The position numbers and the translations under genes are program-made. Shown here piece after piece: positions 37,171-46,401 of a stretch of DNA of 64,000 nucleotides (position 1 is its first letter; every line of letters begins with the position of its first letter). The notes under the pieces are model-generated. The model searched no databases. It was not told where the DNA came from and saw only the letters and a list, made by a program, of their open reading frames with translations. The stretch comes from JALYXI01 sp963795835. Lineage in GTDB: Bacteria; Acidobacteriota; Terriglobia; Bryobacterales; Bryobacteraceae. Location of the stretch: positions 372,001 to 436,000 of the forward strand of contig CAWCJC010000001.1 in the NCBI GenBank assembly GCA_963795835.1, given 5' to 3'.

Positions 37171-38370
37171 TTATAGTTGTGAATTCAGCGCGGCGAGAGC
37201 TTTGTCCAGGTCGGCGGTTATGTCTTCGGGAGCTTCGATTCCCAGCGAGAGGCGGACCAGGTTTTCCCGGATGCCCATGCGTTCGCGGTGCTTGGGCGAG
37301 AGTTCGCGATGGGAGGAGATCGGAGGATACAGCATCATGGTGTGGACATCGCCCAACGACGTTGCGGGAACAATCATCCGGAGGGCGTTCATGAAGCGGA
37401 AAACGTCCTGTTTATTGCGGGCTCGTTTCAGTTCAAAGCTGATCATGGCCCCATAGAGGCCGGGCGCGAAGAGGCGCTGGATGATGCCGGCGTCGGGGTG
37501 TTTCGGGTCAGACGGATAGTAGACGCGATCCACTTCGGGGTGGCCGGTGAGCCACTGCGCCACATGGCAGGCGTTCTTACATTGGCGTTCGAAGCGGAGC
37601 GGGAACGTCTTGGCGCCGCGAGAAGCCAGATAGCACTCGAACGGACCAAGCACGGGGCCGATGGTGCGGGAGGTGGCGTGCAGGATTTCGCTGTGGGCCT
37701 GGTCGGCAATGACGGCGCCACCCATCACGTCTCCATGGCCGGAGAGATATTTTGTGATGCTATGGGTGACCATGTGCGCGCCGAGCTCGAGCGGGCGGCA
37801 AAGCATAGGTGTGGCAAAGGTGCTGTCCACAATGAGTGCGGCGCCGCACTGGCGTGCAAGCTCGGCAATCTTATCGATTTCCGCCACCCGCAGGAGAGGG
37901 TTCGAGATCGTTTCCATGAGCAGGCATCCCGGTGAGTCTTCTTCGATAGCGGCGCGGAGGGCATCGAGATCGTTGAAATCGACGAAGCGGATGTTCACCC
38001 CTTGCGGCTCAATGATGCGGGTGAGCATCCCGATGGTTGCGCCGTAAAGCGCTTTGGCGGCGATGACGGATTTCTTGCGGTCGGCAAGGGCGGCGTGGAG
38101 GGCCATGTGGATGGCCATCATGCCGGAGCTGGTGACCAGAGCGCCCGCGCCGGATTCAAGAGTGACGAGGAGTTCTTCGAGCACAGTGGAATTGGGGGTG
38201 CTGTAGCGCGCGTAGGATTCGCCTTCAAGCTCGCTGCCGAAGACGCGGTCGAGGTCATCGATGTCTTTATAGATATAGGCGGCGGCGGTGTAAATGGGAG
38301 TGGTTACCGGGATATAGCGGCCCAGCGGCTTGCGCTCGCCGGTGTGCACAGCTTGGGATTCGATCTTCAT
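37171..38370 (-). CDS. Trans-sulfuration PLP enzyme (cystathionine gamma-synthase / methionine gamma-lyase type)
   Basis: 399 residues of the Cys/Met metabolism PLP family. The PLP lysine lies in HSITKYLSGHGDVMGG (about 200-215). Other fixtures are YARYSTPNSTVLEELLVTLE, SSGMMAIHMAL and SLGDVHTMMLYPP. Family members act as cystathionine gamma-synthase, gamma-lyase or O-acetylhomoserine sulfhydrylase, and the sequence does not settle which. It lies seven bases downstream of cysS, so sulfur-amino-acid and cysteinyl-tRNA metabolism are probably co-regulated here. Cytosolic homotetramer by family. Confidence 0.88.
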   Translation of the reverse strand: MKIESQAVHTGERKPLGRYIPVTTPIYTAAAYIYKDIDDLDRVFGSELEGESYARYSTPNSTVLEELLVTLESGAGALVTSSGMMAIHMALHAALADRKKSVIAAKALYGATIGMLTRIIEPQGVNIRFVDFNDLDALRAAIEEDSPGCLLMETISNPLLRVAEIDKIAELARQCGAALIVDSTFATPMLCRPLELGAHMVTHSITKYLSGHGDVMGGAVIADQAHSEILHATSRTIGPVLGPFECYLASRGAKTFPLRFERQCKNACHVAQWLTGHPEVDRVYYPSDPKHPDAGIIQRLFAPGLYGAMISFELKRARNKQDVFRFMNALRMIVPATSLGDVHTMMLYPPISSHRELSPKHRERMGIRENLVRLSLGIEAPEDITADLDKALAALNSQL

Positions 38371-38377
38371 TTCCTGG

Positions 38378-39778
38378 TCACTTTCTCTTCCAGCGTACGC
38401 CGTCTTTGGTGTCTTCGAGGATGACGCCCTGGGCGAGGAGCTGGTCTCGGATTTCGTCGGAGCGTTTGAAATTGCGGGTCTTCTTAGCGGCCGTGCGTTC
38501 TTGAGTGAGCTGTTCGATCTGGGCGTCCGTGAGACTGCCTTCTTTCACGGTGGGGCGCAGGACATCGAAGACGGAGTCGAATTGCGAAACGAAGTCGCGC
38601 GCGGCACTGACGTTTGCGTTCGTGAAGGTGCCGGAATCCATGGCGCTATTCGTTTCGCGTACGTATTCAAAGACGGCAGCCAAAGCTTCGGCGGTGTTGA
38701 GATCGTCATCGAGTGCTTCGCGGAATTGCCGGACGGCTTGGGCTGTGCGGGCTTCAAGAGCGGGATTTTCGCCTTCGGGGAATTTGGCTGTTTCGAGACG
38801 CAGCTGGTAATTGCGCAGGCGCTCGATAGAGGTGTGGGCGCTGCGGAGCCCGTCGAAGGTGAAGTTCAAGCCCTTGCGGTAGGGAACAGAAGCAAGGAGA
38901 TAGCGCACGGATTCCGGTGTGAAGCCCTTTTCGACAAGATCGCGCAGGGTGAAAAAATTGCCGAGCGACTTCGACATCTTCTGGCCTTCAACGAGCAGAA
39001 ATTCGCTGTGCATCCAGACGCGCGCGAAAGGTTTACCGGTGAGCGATTCGGATTGCGCGATTTCATTTTCGTGATGCGGGAAGGTGAGATCGATCCCGCC
39101 GGCATGGATGTCGAGGGTTGCGCCGAGATATTGAATCGCCATGACGGAACATTCGATGTGCCAGCCCGGGCGACCTTTGCCGACCTCGGTATCCCAGAAG
39201 GGTTCGTTTTCCTTAGGCGCTTTCCAGAGGACAAAATCCCGGGCATCCTCCTTTTCGTAAATATCGGTATCAACGCGGGCGCCGGCGCGCTGGCCGGAGA
39301 AATCCTGATGCGACAGCTTGCCGTATTCAGGAAAGGTGGCAATGCGGAAGTAGATGGATCCATCTTCTTCGTAAGTGCAGCCTTTTTCGGCAAGTTCCTG
39401 AATGGCGTGGGCCATCTGTGGAATGTGCTGTGTGGCCCGGACGACGTGCTCGGCCTGTTCGAGGCGCAGGAGGGCGGAATCGTCAAAGAAGGCTTGGGTG
39501 TAGCCATCGGTGTATTCGGCAAGGGACTGGTGCTTCGCGGTGGCGTTGCGGATGATCTTGTCATCGACGTCAGTGATGTTCATGACGTGGTCGAGTTGGA
39601 AGCCGCTGGCGCGCAGCCACTTGCGCAGGATGTCGAAGAACACAAAGGTTCGGAAGTTGCCGATGTGGGCGTAGTCGTAGACGGTGGGGCCGCAGGTGTA
39701 CATGCGGACGGTGTTGTCCGCGGCGGGGGTGAAAGGCGCTACGTCGAGCGTGAGTGTGTTGTAAAGGCGCAGAGCCAT
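38378..39778 (-). CDS. cysS: Cysteinyl-tRNA synthetase
   Basis: Class-I aminoacyl-tRNA synthetase that charges tRNA-Cys (466 residues). The HIGH motif is HIGN in YDYAHIGNFRTF at about residue 38, and KMSKS is in GQKMSKSLGNF. Zinc-site residues are present: Cys in TCGPTVYD, Cys in WHIECSVMA and His in FPHHENE. The C-terminal alpha-helical DALR/anticodon-binding domain follows. Length is standard. It is first in a minus-strand operon with the trans-sulfuration enzyme and aceE. Confidence 0.96.
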   Translation of the reverse strand: MALRLYNTLTLDVAPFTPAADNTVRMYTCGPTVYDYAHIGNFRTFVFFDILRKWLRASGFQLDHVMNITDVDDKIIRNATAKHQSLAEYTDGYTQAFFDDSALLRLEQAEHVVRATQHIPQMAHAIQELAEKGCTYEEDGSIYFRIATFPEYGKLSHQDFSGQRAGARVDTDIYEKEDARDFVLWKAPKENEPFWDTEVGKGRPGWHIECSVMAIQYLGATLDIHAGGIDLTFPHHENEIAQSESLTGKPFARVWMHSEFLLVEGQKMSKSLGNFFTLRDLVEKGFTPESVRYLLASVPYRKGLNFTFDGLRSAHTSIERLRNYQLRLETAKFPEGENPALEARTAQAVRQFREALDDDLNTAEALAAVFEYVRETNSAMDSGTFTNANVSAARDFVSQFDSVFDVLRPTVKEGSLTDAQIEQLTQERTAAKKTRNFKRSDEIRDQLLAQGVILEDTKDGVRWKRK

Positions 39779-39799
39779 AGAGGAGGCGGAGTTTTTATC

Positions 39800-40531
39800 T
39801 TAACGGTTTGGGATGTCGTTCTTGGTCCTCCGTTTTTGATCTGTTGACACAGGCTCCGGTCCCGCTGCGTCTTTCGTTACCCCGGCGCTGCGTTCCGGCT
39901 TTTCCGGTTTCTGCTCCGCGGTCGCATCAAGCCCTTCTAAAACTCTTTGCGCCTTGTGCCACGACGCGACAAGCGGCCCTTCGTCCTTCGAAACCTTGTA
40001 GTCCATCAACGCTTCTTGAAGAATCAGATCGCCCCTTCGATACCGATCCGCCTGAACTCCTGGATGCATCTTCGCGTCAAGGGTAGTGGCGATGATCGTT
40101 AGCGCCGCGAGCACCATTACCCATTTGTCAACTCCATTGGAAGCTGGAGGAGGGACGACGGTTGCTGCGGGCCTTTCCCCTTTTGCGGCGGCATCAGCCG
40201 CGGCTACAAATTTTGCGGATTGTTCTTGCGCCTGATTGTGTGCGGAAAACGCGTTCTTGACGGCAGCACCAATGGCGGTACCTGCCGCAAGAATCGTCAG
40301 GACCCAATCCGTTGCTGTCCAGTTCGTCCAAAGCCACGAATACACCAATTGTTCGTTGGCGATGTCATAGGGGACCGTGCCCGGCGTAAATGCCTTGTCT
40401 GTTGTCGCTGGGGCGTGGGAGCGCCAGATAATCAGGATTGCGGCAGCAAGGATGAACAGCAAAACTCCGGCCGCACTCCAATTTCTAACGGTCTTGTCCG
40501 CTGAATCTTCGTCCCCCATTTCATCCCCCAT
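39800..40531 (-). CDS. SLATT-like membrane protein (tentative)
   Basis: About 243 residues from the ATG at 40531 (nearby ATGs at 40558 and 40522 are possible). Three TM segments are seen: WSAAGVLLFILAAAILIIW (about 18-36), WVLTILAAGTAIGAAV (about 78-93) and WVMVLAALTIIATTL (about 137-151). Right after the last pair comes a helix DRYRRGDLILQEALMDYKV that resembles the R/W/Y-rich helix following the TM hairpin in SLATT/DUF4231 proteins, often predicted as pore-forming effectors in nucleotide-based defence. No SMODS or SLOG gene is adjacent, so the assignment is uncertain. It is divergent from the DinB gene. Confidence 0.5.
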   Translation of the reverse strand: MGDEMGDEDSADKTVRNWSAAGVLLFILAAAILIIWRSHAPATTDKAFTPGTVPYDIANEQLVYSWLWTNWTATDWVLTILAAGTAIGAAVKNAFSAHNQAQEQSAKFVAAADAAAKGERPAATVVPPPASNGVDKWVMVLAALTIIATTLDAKMHPGVQADRYRRGDLILQEALMDYKVSKDEGPLVASWHKAQRVLEGLDATAEQKPEKPERSAGVTKDAAGPEPVSTDQKRRTKNDIPNR

Positions 40532-40634
40532 AGAGTTCTCGAGAATGTCATGGAACATATCACAATTTCTTGTCGATTGAAGCCCGCGACAAAAAAGCCG
40601 ATTTGGCCCGGGTAAACGGTACACTGGTGCGGTT

Positions 40635-41189
40635 ATGACTTACTACGGAGCTAAAGAGTTGGCGCGGGCGTTTCGTACCGTTCGCAAGAATACGATCGAA
40701 ATCGCGGAGGAAATTCCGGAAGAGAAGTACAGTTTTCGTCCGGCGGAGGGGTGCCGGACCGTGGCGGAGACGCTGGTTCATATTGCGGTGATGCCGCGGG
40801 TGCAGGAGCAAATCCATGAGGTAGAGCATCTTGGAACCCTGAAGCAATTCGATTTCTTCGGCACGATGGGTAAGCTGCGAGCGGAACTGCTGGTTCCCCG
40901 AACTAAGGCACAGGTATTGGAACTGCTGCGCAGTGAGGGTGACCGGTACGCCACTTTCCTGGAGGGCACGTCCGAAGAGTTTCTGGGCGAGCCGGTGGAG
41001 TACCCGGAGGGTATGGAGCCACGGTTCAAATCGCGCTTCGAGATGCTAATTGCGCCCAAGGAACACGAAATGCATCACCGGGGTCAGTTGATGCTGGTGC
41101 AGCGGTTGCTCGGAATTACACCGCACCTTACGCGGCAGATGGAGCAGCGTATAGCGTCGATGCAGCAGGCGGCGCAGGCCGCCCGCTAG
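40635..41189 (+). CDS. DinB family putative metalloenzyme
   Basis: 184 residues with the DinB/YfiT four-helix-bundle fold. The metal-ligand His residues are in AETLVHIAVMP (about 49) and HEMHHRGQLMLV (about 138 and 142). DinB proteins are thiol-dependent or metal-binding transferases, and the substrate here cannot be inferred. It starts 104 bp from the divergent SLATT-like gene. The end lies close to the convergent Oar receptor. Confidence 0.88.
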   Translation: MTYYGAKELARAFRTVRKNTIEIAEEIPEEKYSFRPAEGCRTVAETLVHIAVMPRVQEQIHEVEHLGTLKQFDFFGTMGKLRAELLVPRTKAQVLELLRSEGDRYATFLEGTSEEFLGEPVEYPEGMEPRFKSRFEMLIAPKEHEMHHRGQLMLVQRLLGITPHLTRQMEQRIASMQQAAQAAR

Positions 41190-41208
41190 CTTGTCGCTAC
41201 AGATCTCC

Positions 41209-44200
41209 CTAAAAGTCGAAGCGCAGAGCGCCTTGCAGGATGCGGGCGCCTGACTGATTTGAGGCACCGACCGGAGTGGAGGAGATGATGCCGAAGGTTG
41301 CCGGCGTCTGAATGTTCACTCCGGGCGGGCTGAAGTTCACCGTGTTTAACAGGTTGTAAGCTTCGGCGCGAAAAGTGACGTTCATGCTTTCCCGGACGCG
41401 GAAACGCTTGACCAGCGAAAGGTCGGTATCGAAGTAGCCAGGTCCTCGGAAGGTGTTACGGCCGGAGTTTCCGGTTGAGCCGGCGGCAGGAACGGAGAAC
41501 AGCGCGAACTGCGCGGGGGTGAAGTATTGAACGCCGCTGCCGGTGCGCTGGACCTTGCCAATGCTGCGATCCGTTCCGGAGTAGTCCGCTAAAGCGCCAA
41601 GATTGGTTGCCAATGGGCCAAACTGGACCGTATTGGGCCCGGTAAGAACGCCGGAGGAAATGCTGAGCGGCTGGCCTGAAGTCAGAATGCCGAGCGAACC
41701 CAGCTCCCAGCCACCAACAAAGCGGTCAGCCCAATCGGGGAGATTGCGCCCTATCAGACGCGTTTTTCCAATGGGCAGCGTATAAGTGCCCGACCAGTTG
41801 AAAGTGTGCGGACGATCGATGTCGGAGAGCGAACGGTTCAGTTTGAGGTTGTACGAGTCCAGAGGACCGGTGTTGCCGATTCCATCAACCGAAGCGTTGT
41901 CGATCGTTTTTGACCAGGTGTAGTTCACGGCAAATTTCAGAGCGCCCTGCTGGCGGCGGAGGCTGACTTGTAGCGAATCGTAAGAAGTCCGGCCGAGATT
42001 GGTGGAAAGATAAACATCAGTAAACTGCGGGAAATTACGCAGGTAGTATTGCGAAAGACCGGCGGCAGCATATCGGGTGTAGCCGTTCGTGTCTACTGTG
42101 CTGGCCGCTGATCCGACCGCGCCCTGGCGGACCGCGGTGGCGCCGATGGCGGTGATCGCGGCGGCGGGCGTGCCGTAGATCTTTACGATATTATTGCCCG
42201 CCGAGGGAGTGGCAGCGCTGTTTGCCTGAAAAGCCTGCAATTCCTTGAAATCGTTCAGAAAACCGCTGGAGTAAATCTTCGTCTGGTTTACGTTCTGATT
42301 CAAGAGTTGCTTGATGCCGCGGTTCCCGACGATAGCCCGCCTCGACTACGGTGTTGCGTAGTACTTCCCGTTGAATGGTGAAGTTGTACTGCAGCGCATA
42401 CGGGGTGCGGAAGTTCGGATCGATCAGATTGATGCGTGCCGAATACCCGGTCGGCATTGGGGGTGAGCGTGGGCGATGCGGGAGGAGCGGGGTAGAGCAG
42501 GTTCTTGTCGCTGGCCCGGATATCGGTTCCACCGGAATTCGGGAAAGTGGTCACACTTTGCGCAAATCCCGGTGTGTTGGAATCCGGGATCGATGATTGC
42601 GGCCCCGGGAACGCGATCGTAGAAGACGCCCCAGGATGCGCGGATGGAAGTCTTTCCATCTTTAAACGGCTGCCACGCTAGGCCGACGCGGGGAGCAAAG
42701 TTGTTCAGATCGTTCTTGAACCAGGAAGAGCTTTTGCGCAACGGTCAGATTGGAGATTTGGCTAACCGTGTTCACCAAACCCGCGGCGTCCTGTACGACA
42801 TTCCCCTGAAGCCCGTCGCGTTCATAAGGCACACCGAAGAATTCGTATCGCAAACCGAGGTTCAGGGTCAGGTTGTTGCGGATGCGCCAATCGTCCTGGA
42901 AGTAACCACTCCAGTCGTGGAAGACGAAATTGCGCACGCGCGGCTTGCCTGGATTGAAAGTGGTGAGATCACTATAAAAAGTGGTCTGAATGGAACTCAC
43001 GCGTCCCAGCAAATCGTTATAGAGACTGTCATAGCGGGTGCGGTCGGCGGAGGAGATTTGAGCGCCCGTGGGACCGTTAGCGGCCGGCACGGTGTTTCCG
43101 TTGCCAGTGCTAAGGGACAGCGTGGGCCAGAGGCTTGTGTCGCTGCTTTGATATTGCAAGATATTGGAAAACCGAAAGCCGGTTTTAAACGTATGCTTGC
43201 CGCGAATGATAGAGAGGTTATCTGAGATCTGCGGGTTCACGGGAGAATTCCGATCAGAGCCGAAGCCGGTGGGTATCGGATTGGTAAAAAGATTTGAGCC
43301 GATGAGCGGAACGCCGCGATAAAAAAGGCTGCGAACGCGTCCGAAGACAACTGACGATTCCTGAACACCGGCCACAAAGTCATTGACCAAGGTCGGCGTA
43401 AGGGACCAGTTGAAGCCGGTGGAGTAACCGGAACGTATCCCGCCCTGGGTGCCGTTTGGCTGGCCAGGAAAGGTGGCTTCGGCATTGTTCAAGGAATCGG
43501 CTGGGGTCAGGGTCTTAAACCAGGAATAACGGAAGTAGGCGCGGATCTTCGAGCTGACCTGATAATCGGTCTTGAACGTATATTGATCGCCTTGATTGTT
43601 TGCGGGCGCGTTGAAGCGGAAACCGGCTGTGTTCAAACCGTCACCAATGGATGTGTTGTTGGGCAGTGGGAGCAGCGCCAGATTCTTGGCGACGATAGGA
43701 TCGATTCCCAATGCCGCGAGGATCGTTCTGGACGATGTTGTAACTCTGAATGGCCCCGGCGTTTGGCTGACCGGCGGGAACAATATAGCGAAAAATCCCG
43801 GCTTTCGCTTCAGGCGTGAGTACCGTGCGATTCCGTGCTACTTGTTGCGCTACCTTACTGCCCTGATAGTTGAAGAAGAAGAAGAGTTTGTCCTTGCCGT
43901 TAAACACCTTCGGGATCAGGACCGGGCCGCCGAACGAACCTCCGTACTGGTTTTGAATAAATTTCGGCCGGGGAATGGCGGTACCGTCCGCCTGCGGCGA
44001 ACTATTGTTGAAGAAGTTATTCGCGTTAAGAACGGTGTTGCGGTGGTACTCGAAAAGATTTCCATGAAACGCATTCGTTCCCGAGCGTGTGATCAGTTCG
44101 ATGGTGCCGCCGGCATTGCGGCCATACTCGGCTTTGGCTCCACTGGTGATGATGCGGAATTCTTCAATGGAATCGGTGTTGTTCGCATTGAGCGTGAGTC

Positions 44201-44792
44201 CAAGGCGCGGCTGAGAAGCGTCATTGACGTCGATCCCGTCCAGGGTGTTATTGTTCGATCCCTGACGATTGCCGTTAATGCGGCCGAAGCTGGAATCATT
44301 GGGGCTTGCGCCGAGCAGGACGCCCGGTTGATAAGTGGCGAGCGCGATGGGCCCACGGCCTAACTGAGGCAGCGTGTCGATATCCTTCAGCGTGACGGCG
44401 CGCTGAACCGTCGCTTCGGTGGTTTGCACCCCTAAAGAGTTGGCTTCGATGCTCACCGTGTCCCCGACAGAACCGACTTCGAGAACCACGTCTTTGCGGA
44501 GAGTGACACCGACGTTTACTTCGATATTCGTGATTACTTCGGTTCGGAAACCCTTGGCTTCGGCAGAAAGCGAATAAAAACCGGGAGGAACAATAGGAAA
44601 ACTAAAGGAACCCGAAGTGTTTGCTTCGGCGTCTGTGCGGACCTGGGTTTTCGTATTTGTGAGGACCAACTTTGCGCCGGGGATCAAGGCGCGAGAGCTA
44701 TCGTAAACGTTGCCTTCGATTCTGGCGTCCTGAATTTGGGCTACAAGCGAAAAAACGAACAGACTAACCACCACGCAACGCGACATTTTCAT
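41209..44792 (-). CDS. Oar-like TonB-dependent receptor, five +1 frameshifts
   Basis: A second large receptor. The ATG at 44792 has a GGGGGAAAC ribosome-binding site and begins a signal peptide. A carboxypeptidase-regulatory domain (IEGNVYDSSRALIPGAKLVL), the plug and the barrel start are read in frame to about 43727. The frame then shifts five times, at about 43726-43727, 42732-42735, 42584-42588, 42459-42463 and 42330-42333, each fixed by dropping one base. Joins include NIVQ-TILAALG, TVAQ-SSSWFKNDLN, IIDP-DSNTPGF, TP-MPTGYSARIN and EAGY-VGNRGIKQLLNQ. The repaired protein is 1192 residues and ends RILQGALRFDF. It may be a genuine decayed gene, but the error pattern matches the other genes. 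Confidence 0.85.
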
Positions 44793-44805
44793 GTTTCCCC
44801 CTGTT

Positions 44806-44848
44806 GTTACGTTTTTGGCAGTCTGACGAGGTGCCAAAAATGTGTAAC
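44806..44848. promoter_or_regulatory. Inverted repeat upstream of the second Oar receptor
   Basis: GTTAC-G-TTTTTGGCA (44806-44820) and TGCCAAAAA-TGT-GTAAC (44832-44848) face each other across an 11-base spacer, with the arms broken only by the unmatched G and TGT. It lies 14-56 bases upstream of the receptor start. It could be an operator for a dimeric repressor or a hairpin in the leader mRNA. No copy was noticed in front of the first receptor. Confidence 0.6.
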
Positions 44849-44921
44849 GAAGTTTACATACCCTTCGAAAAATGTCAAGTTTAGGTAAGCCGGCCGACAC
44901 CAAACTGTTCGATTCTTAACT

Positions 44922-45284
44922 ATGGCAACTCTGCTCTTGCTGGGTTTAGACGACGCCAGCGCTGAAGCAATCTCACGACTCGCGAGCCAGGCCGGACACT
45001 CCGTGCGGCGCGAATCGATGCGGACTACATTCGAAACAAGGCCGATGGAAGATTTGGTGGTAGTTTCAGGAGACCAAGGCAAGTACCGGGATGCGATTTA
45101 CTCCCTACGTCAGTTCCCCGCCGCGCCGCCGGTGGTGGTAATTTCCCGGTTGGGAGAGACCTCGGGATGGCTGGACGCCTTAGAAGCCGGAGCGTCGGAC
45201 TTTCTGGCGGCCCCGTATACACTCCCCCAGATTCGAGGGGTAATGCAGGTGGTGAACTCTCGTTCAAAAACATTCGCCGCCTGA
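44922..45284 (+). CDS. Degenerate receiver-domain protein
   Basis: 120 residues with the response-regulator receiver fold. Recognisable parts are LLLLGLDDASAEAISRLASQAGH at the start and VVVISRLGETSGWLDALEAGASDFLAAPY near the end, equivalent to the ALEAGADDYLxKPF block. The phospho-acceptor position after DLVVV is Ser, not Asp, and the conserved Lys of the KP motif is Ala. It is therefore probably not phosphorylated and acts as a protein-interaction module. It has no effector domain. The start at 44922 has no clear ribosome-binding site. Confidence 0.75.
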   Translation: MATLLLLGLDDASAEAISRLASQAGHSVRRESMRTTFETRPMEDLVVVSGDQGKYRDAIYSLRQFPAAPPVVVISRLGETSGWLDALEAGASDFLAAPYTLPQIRGVMQVVNSRSKTFAA

Positions 45285-45389
45285 CGGGGAAAGAGCAAGT
45301 TGGGGCGCATGGTATCATGGTTTCACCCCAATCCAAAACCCGCGTGTTAAGCGGTTAGGAGGGGTACCCCAAGGAGTCACTCTTTTTCA

Positions 45390-45638
45390 ATGGCATCGAA
45401 TAACTACAATCCGGGCGCGCAGGTGGAACACGCGAAATATGGCCTGGGTACCGTGGTATCGCACACTGACGAACGTATCGTGATCAAGTTCGACGATCAC
45501 GGCGAAAAAAAGTTTATCTCACAGATGGTCGCAGGGTCCTTGAAGAAGAGCGACCGGCAGCCTCCGGTGGAGAAGCGGTCGCCGCGCGCGCGGAAACCGA
45601 AGGTTGTTGCGGCCTCGCCGGTCGCCGCGGCTTCCTAG
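45390..45638 (+). CDS. Stand-alone Tudor/KOW-like domain protein
   Basis: 82 residues. PGAQVEHAKYGLGTVVSHTDERIVIKFDDHGEKKF is very close to the C-terminal Tudor-like domain of UvrD/PcrA helicases (the G-V-H-x-x-F-G-x-G-T-V ... F-D-D-G-x-K pattern), which binds RNA polymerase. Here the domain stands alone and is followed by a basic, Ala/Pro-rich tail (KRSPRARKPKVV). An AAGGAG ribosome-binding site lies 13 bases upstream, within a GGGGTACCCC palindrome context. A role in transcription or nucleic-acid binding is likely. Confidence 0.72.
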   Translation: MASNNYNPGAQVEHAKYGLGTVVSHTDERIVIKFDDHGEKKFISQMVAGSLKKSDRQPPVEKRSPRARKPKVVAASPVAAAS

Positions 45639-45680
45639 CAGCGGCCTGACGAAGAACAAAGCGCTTGGGATCCTAGAGAA

Positions 45681-46169
45681 TTGAACGCAAGACAAAAGCG
45701 GTTATTTGAAGAGTCGCTCAAAAAGAATCCGGGCTTGAAGATGCCTTCGGCCACAGCCCGGCAGAGCGAGTTAACTGAAGATGATATGGCCCTCCTGAAA
45801 CAAGGGGTCGGTGATAAAACCGCGAGGGTTTCGCAATCGAATCCACAGCCGGCGGGAGAAGGCGGCGAGTTGAATCAGGAGCAGCCCGGCTCAATCGTCA
45901 CGTACTTTGAGGAAAAAGGCTTCGGCTTTCTGCGGCCGGAGTTGGGTGGGCGCGATGTATTCTTCCATATTTCGCGGCTGACCGAAGGACAAGCTTCAGA
46001 CCTCACCCCGGGATCGAAGGTATTGTTCGAACTTGGTATGGACCGGACGGGAAAAATGGCTGCCAGCGCGGTTCGTGTTGCTCCACCCGCCGCCGCTCCC
46101 GCACTAGTACCGCCTGCGGGGCAGCCCTCAGCACCCGTATCAGCGCCGGCCGACGAAAAGAAAGGTTGA
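45681..46169 (+). CDS. Cold-shock-domain protein with extended N- and C-terminal tails
   Basis: 162 residues. Residues about 66-135 form a cold-shock domain with RNP1 KGFGFLRP and RNP2 DVFFHIS, flanked by SIVTYFEE at the start and VLFELGMDRTGKMAASAVRV at the end. The N-terminal 65 residues are polar and Gln-rich, and the C-terminus is Ala/Pro-rich. It is therefore longer than a typical 70-residue CspA and may be a translation or RNA chaperone with extra binding regions. The start is TTG at 45681. It is 43 bases downstream of the Tudor-like gene, so the two are probably co-transcribed. Confidence 0.83.
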   Translation: MNARQKRLFEESLKKNPGLKMPSATARQSELTEDDMALLKQGVGDKTARVSQSNPQPAGEGGELNQEQPGSIVTYFEEKGFGFLRPELGGRDVFFHISRLTEGQASDLTPGSKVLFELGMDRTGKMAASAVRVAPPAAAPALVPPAGQPSAPVSAPADEKKG

Positions 46170-46374
46170 GAAGCGCACCACGGGGCCGTGCAGAACCCCC
46201 CGTTTTGACCCTTCGTTAGAAAGGGCGGGAGACCACCGAACGCCTTTAGGGGCCATCCACCGGTTACCCGGCCGAGGCCAGCACACCAGCGCCGCTTGAG
46301 CAGTCCCCCTTCATTTTTGAGTGTTGGATCAAAAATTGAGGGGCCCACACCTGCTTTGCAGAAGCGCTTCTCAA
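46154..46374 (-). ncRNA. Candidate structured RNA closed by an 11-bp terminal stem
   Basis: A roughly 220-nt region between the cold-shock gene and a small membrane gene. TTGAGAAGCGC (46166-46176) and GCGCTTCTCAA (46364-46374) are exact complements and would close the RNA end to end. Inside are further hairpins, including 46304-46320 with 46329-46344 (C-run, TTTTTGA / TCAAAAA, G-run). On the minus strand a poor -35 (TTTCAA, 46402-46407) and a TAGACT -10 (46380-46385) are spaced 16 bases, with a start near 46374. The 3' stem is followed by CCTTTCTTTT, a terminator-like U-tract. Identity is unknown: 6S-like RNA, another ncRNA, or a MITE are alternatives. Confidence 0.5.
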
Positions 46375-46401
46375 GCAACAGTCTACACGGTTTTAGAACG
46401 T

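Noticed and set aside
38330..39847. A 505-codon open frame antisense to cysS
   Set aside because: Long mirror frames are common in GC-rich coding DNA. The sense strand has full HIGH and KMSKS motifs, and the antisense product has no family features.
45875..46378. A 167-codon minus-strand frame over the cold-shock gene and the candidate RNA
   Set aside because: It starts at TTG with no ribosome-binding site and is antisense to a clear cold-shock domain. The region is better explained as RNA or 3'-UTR.
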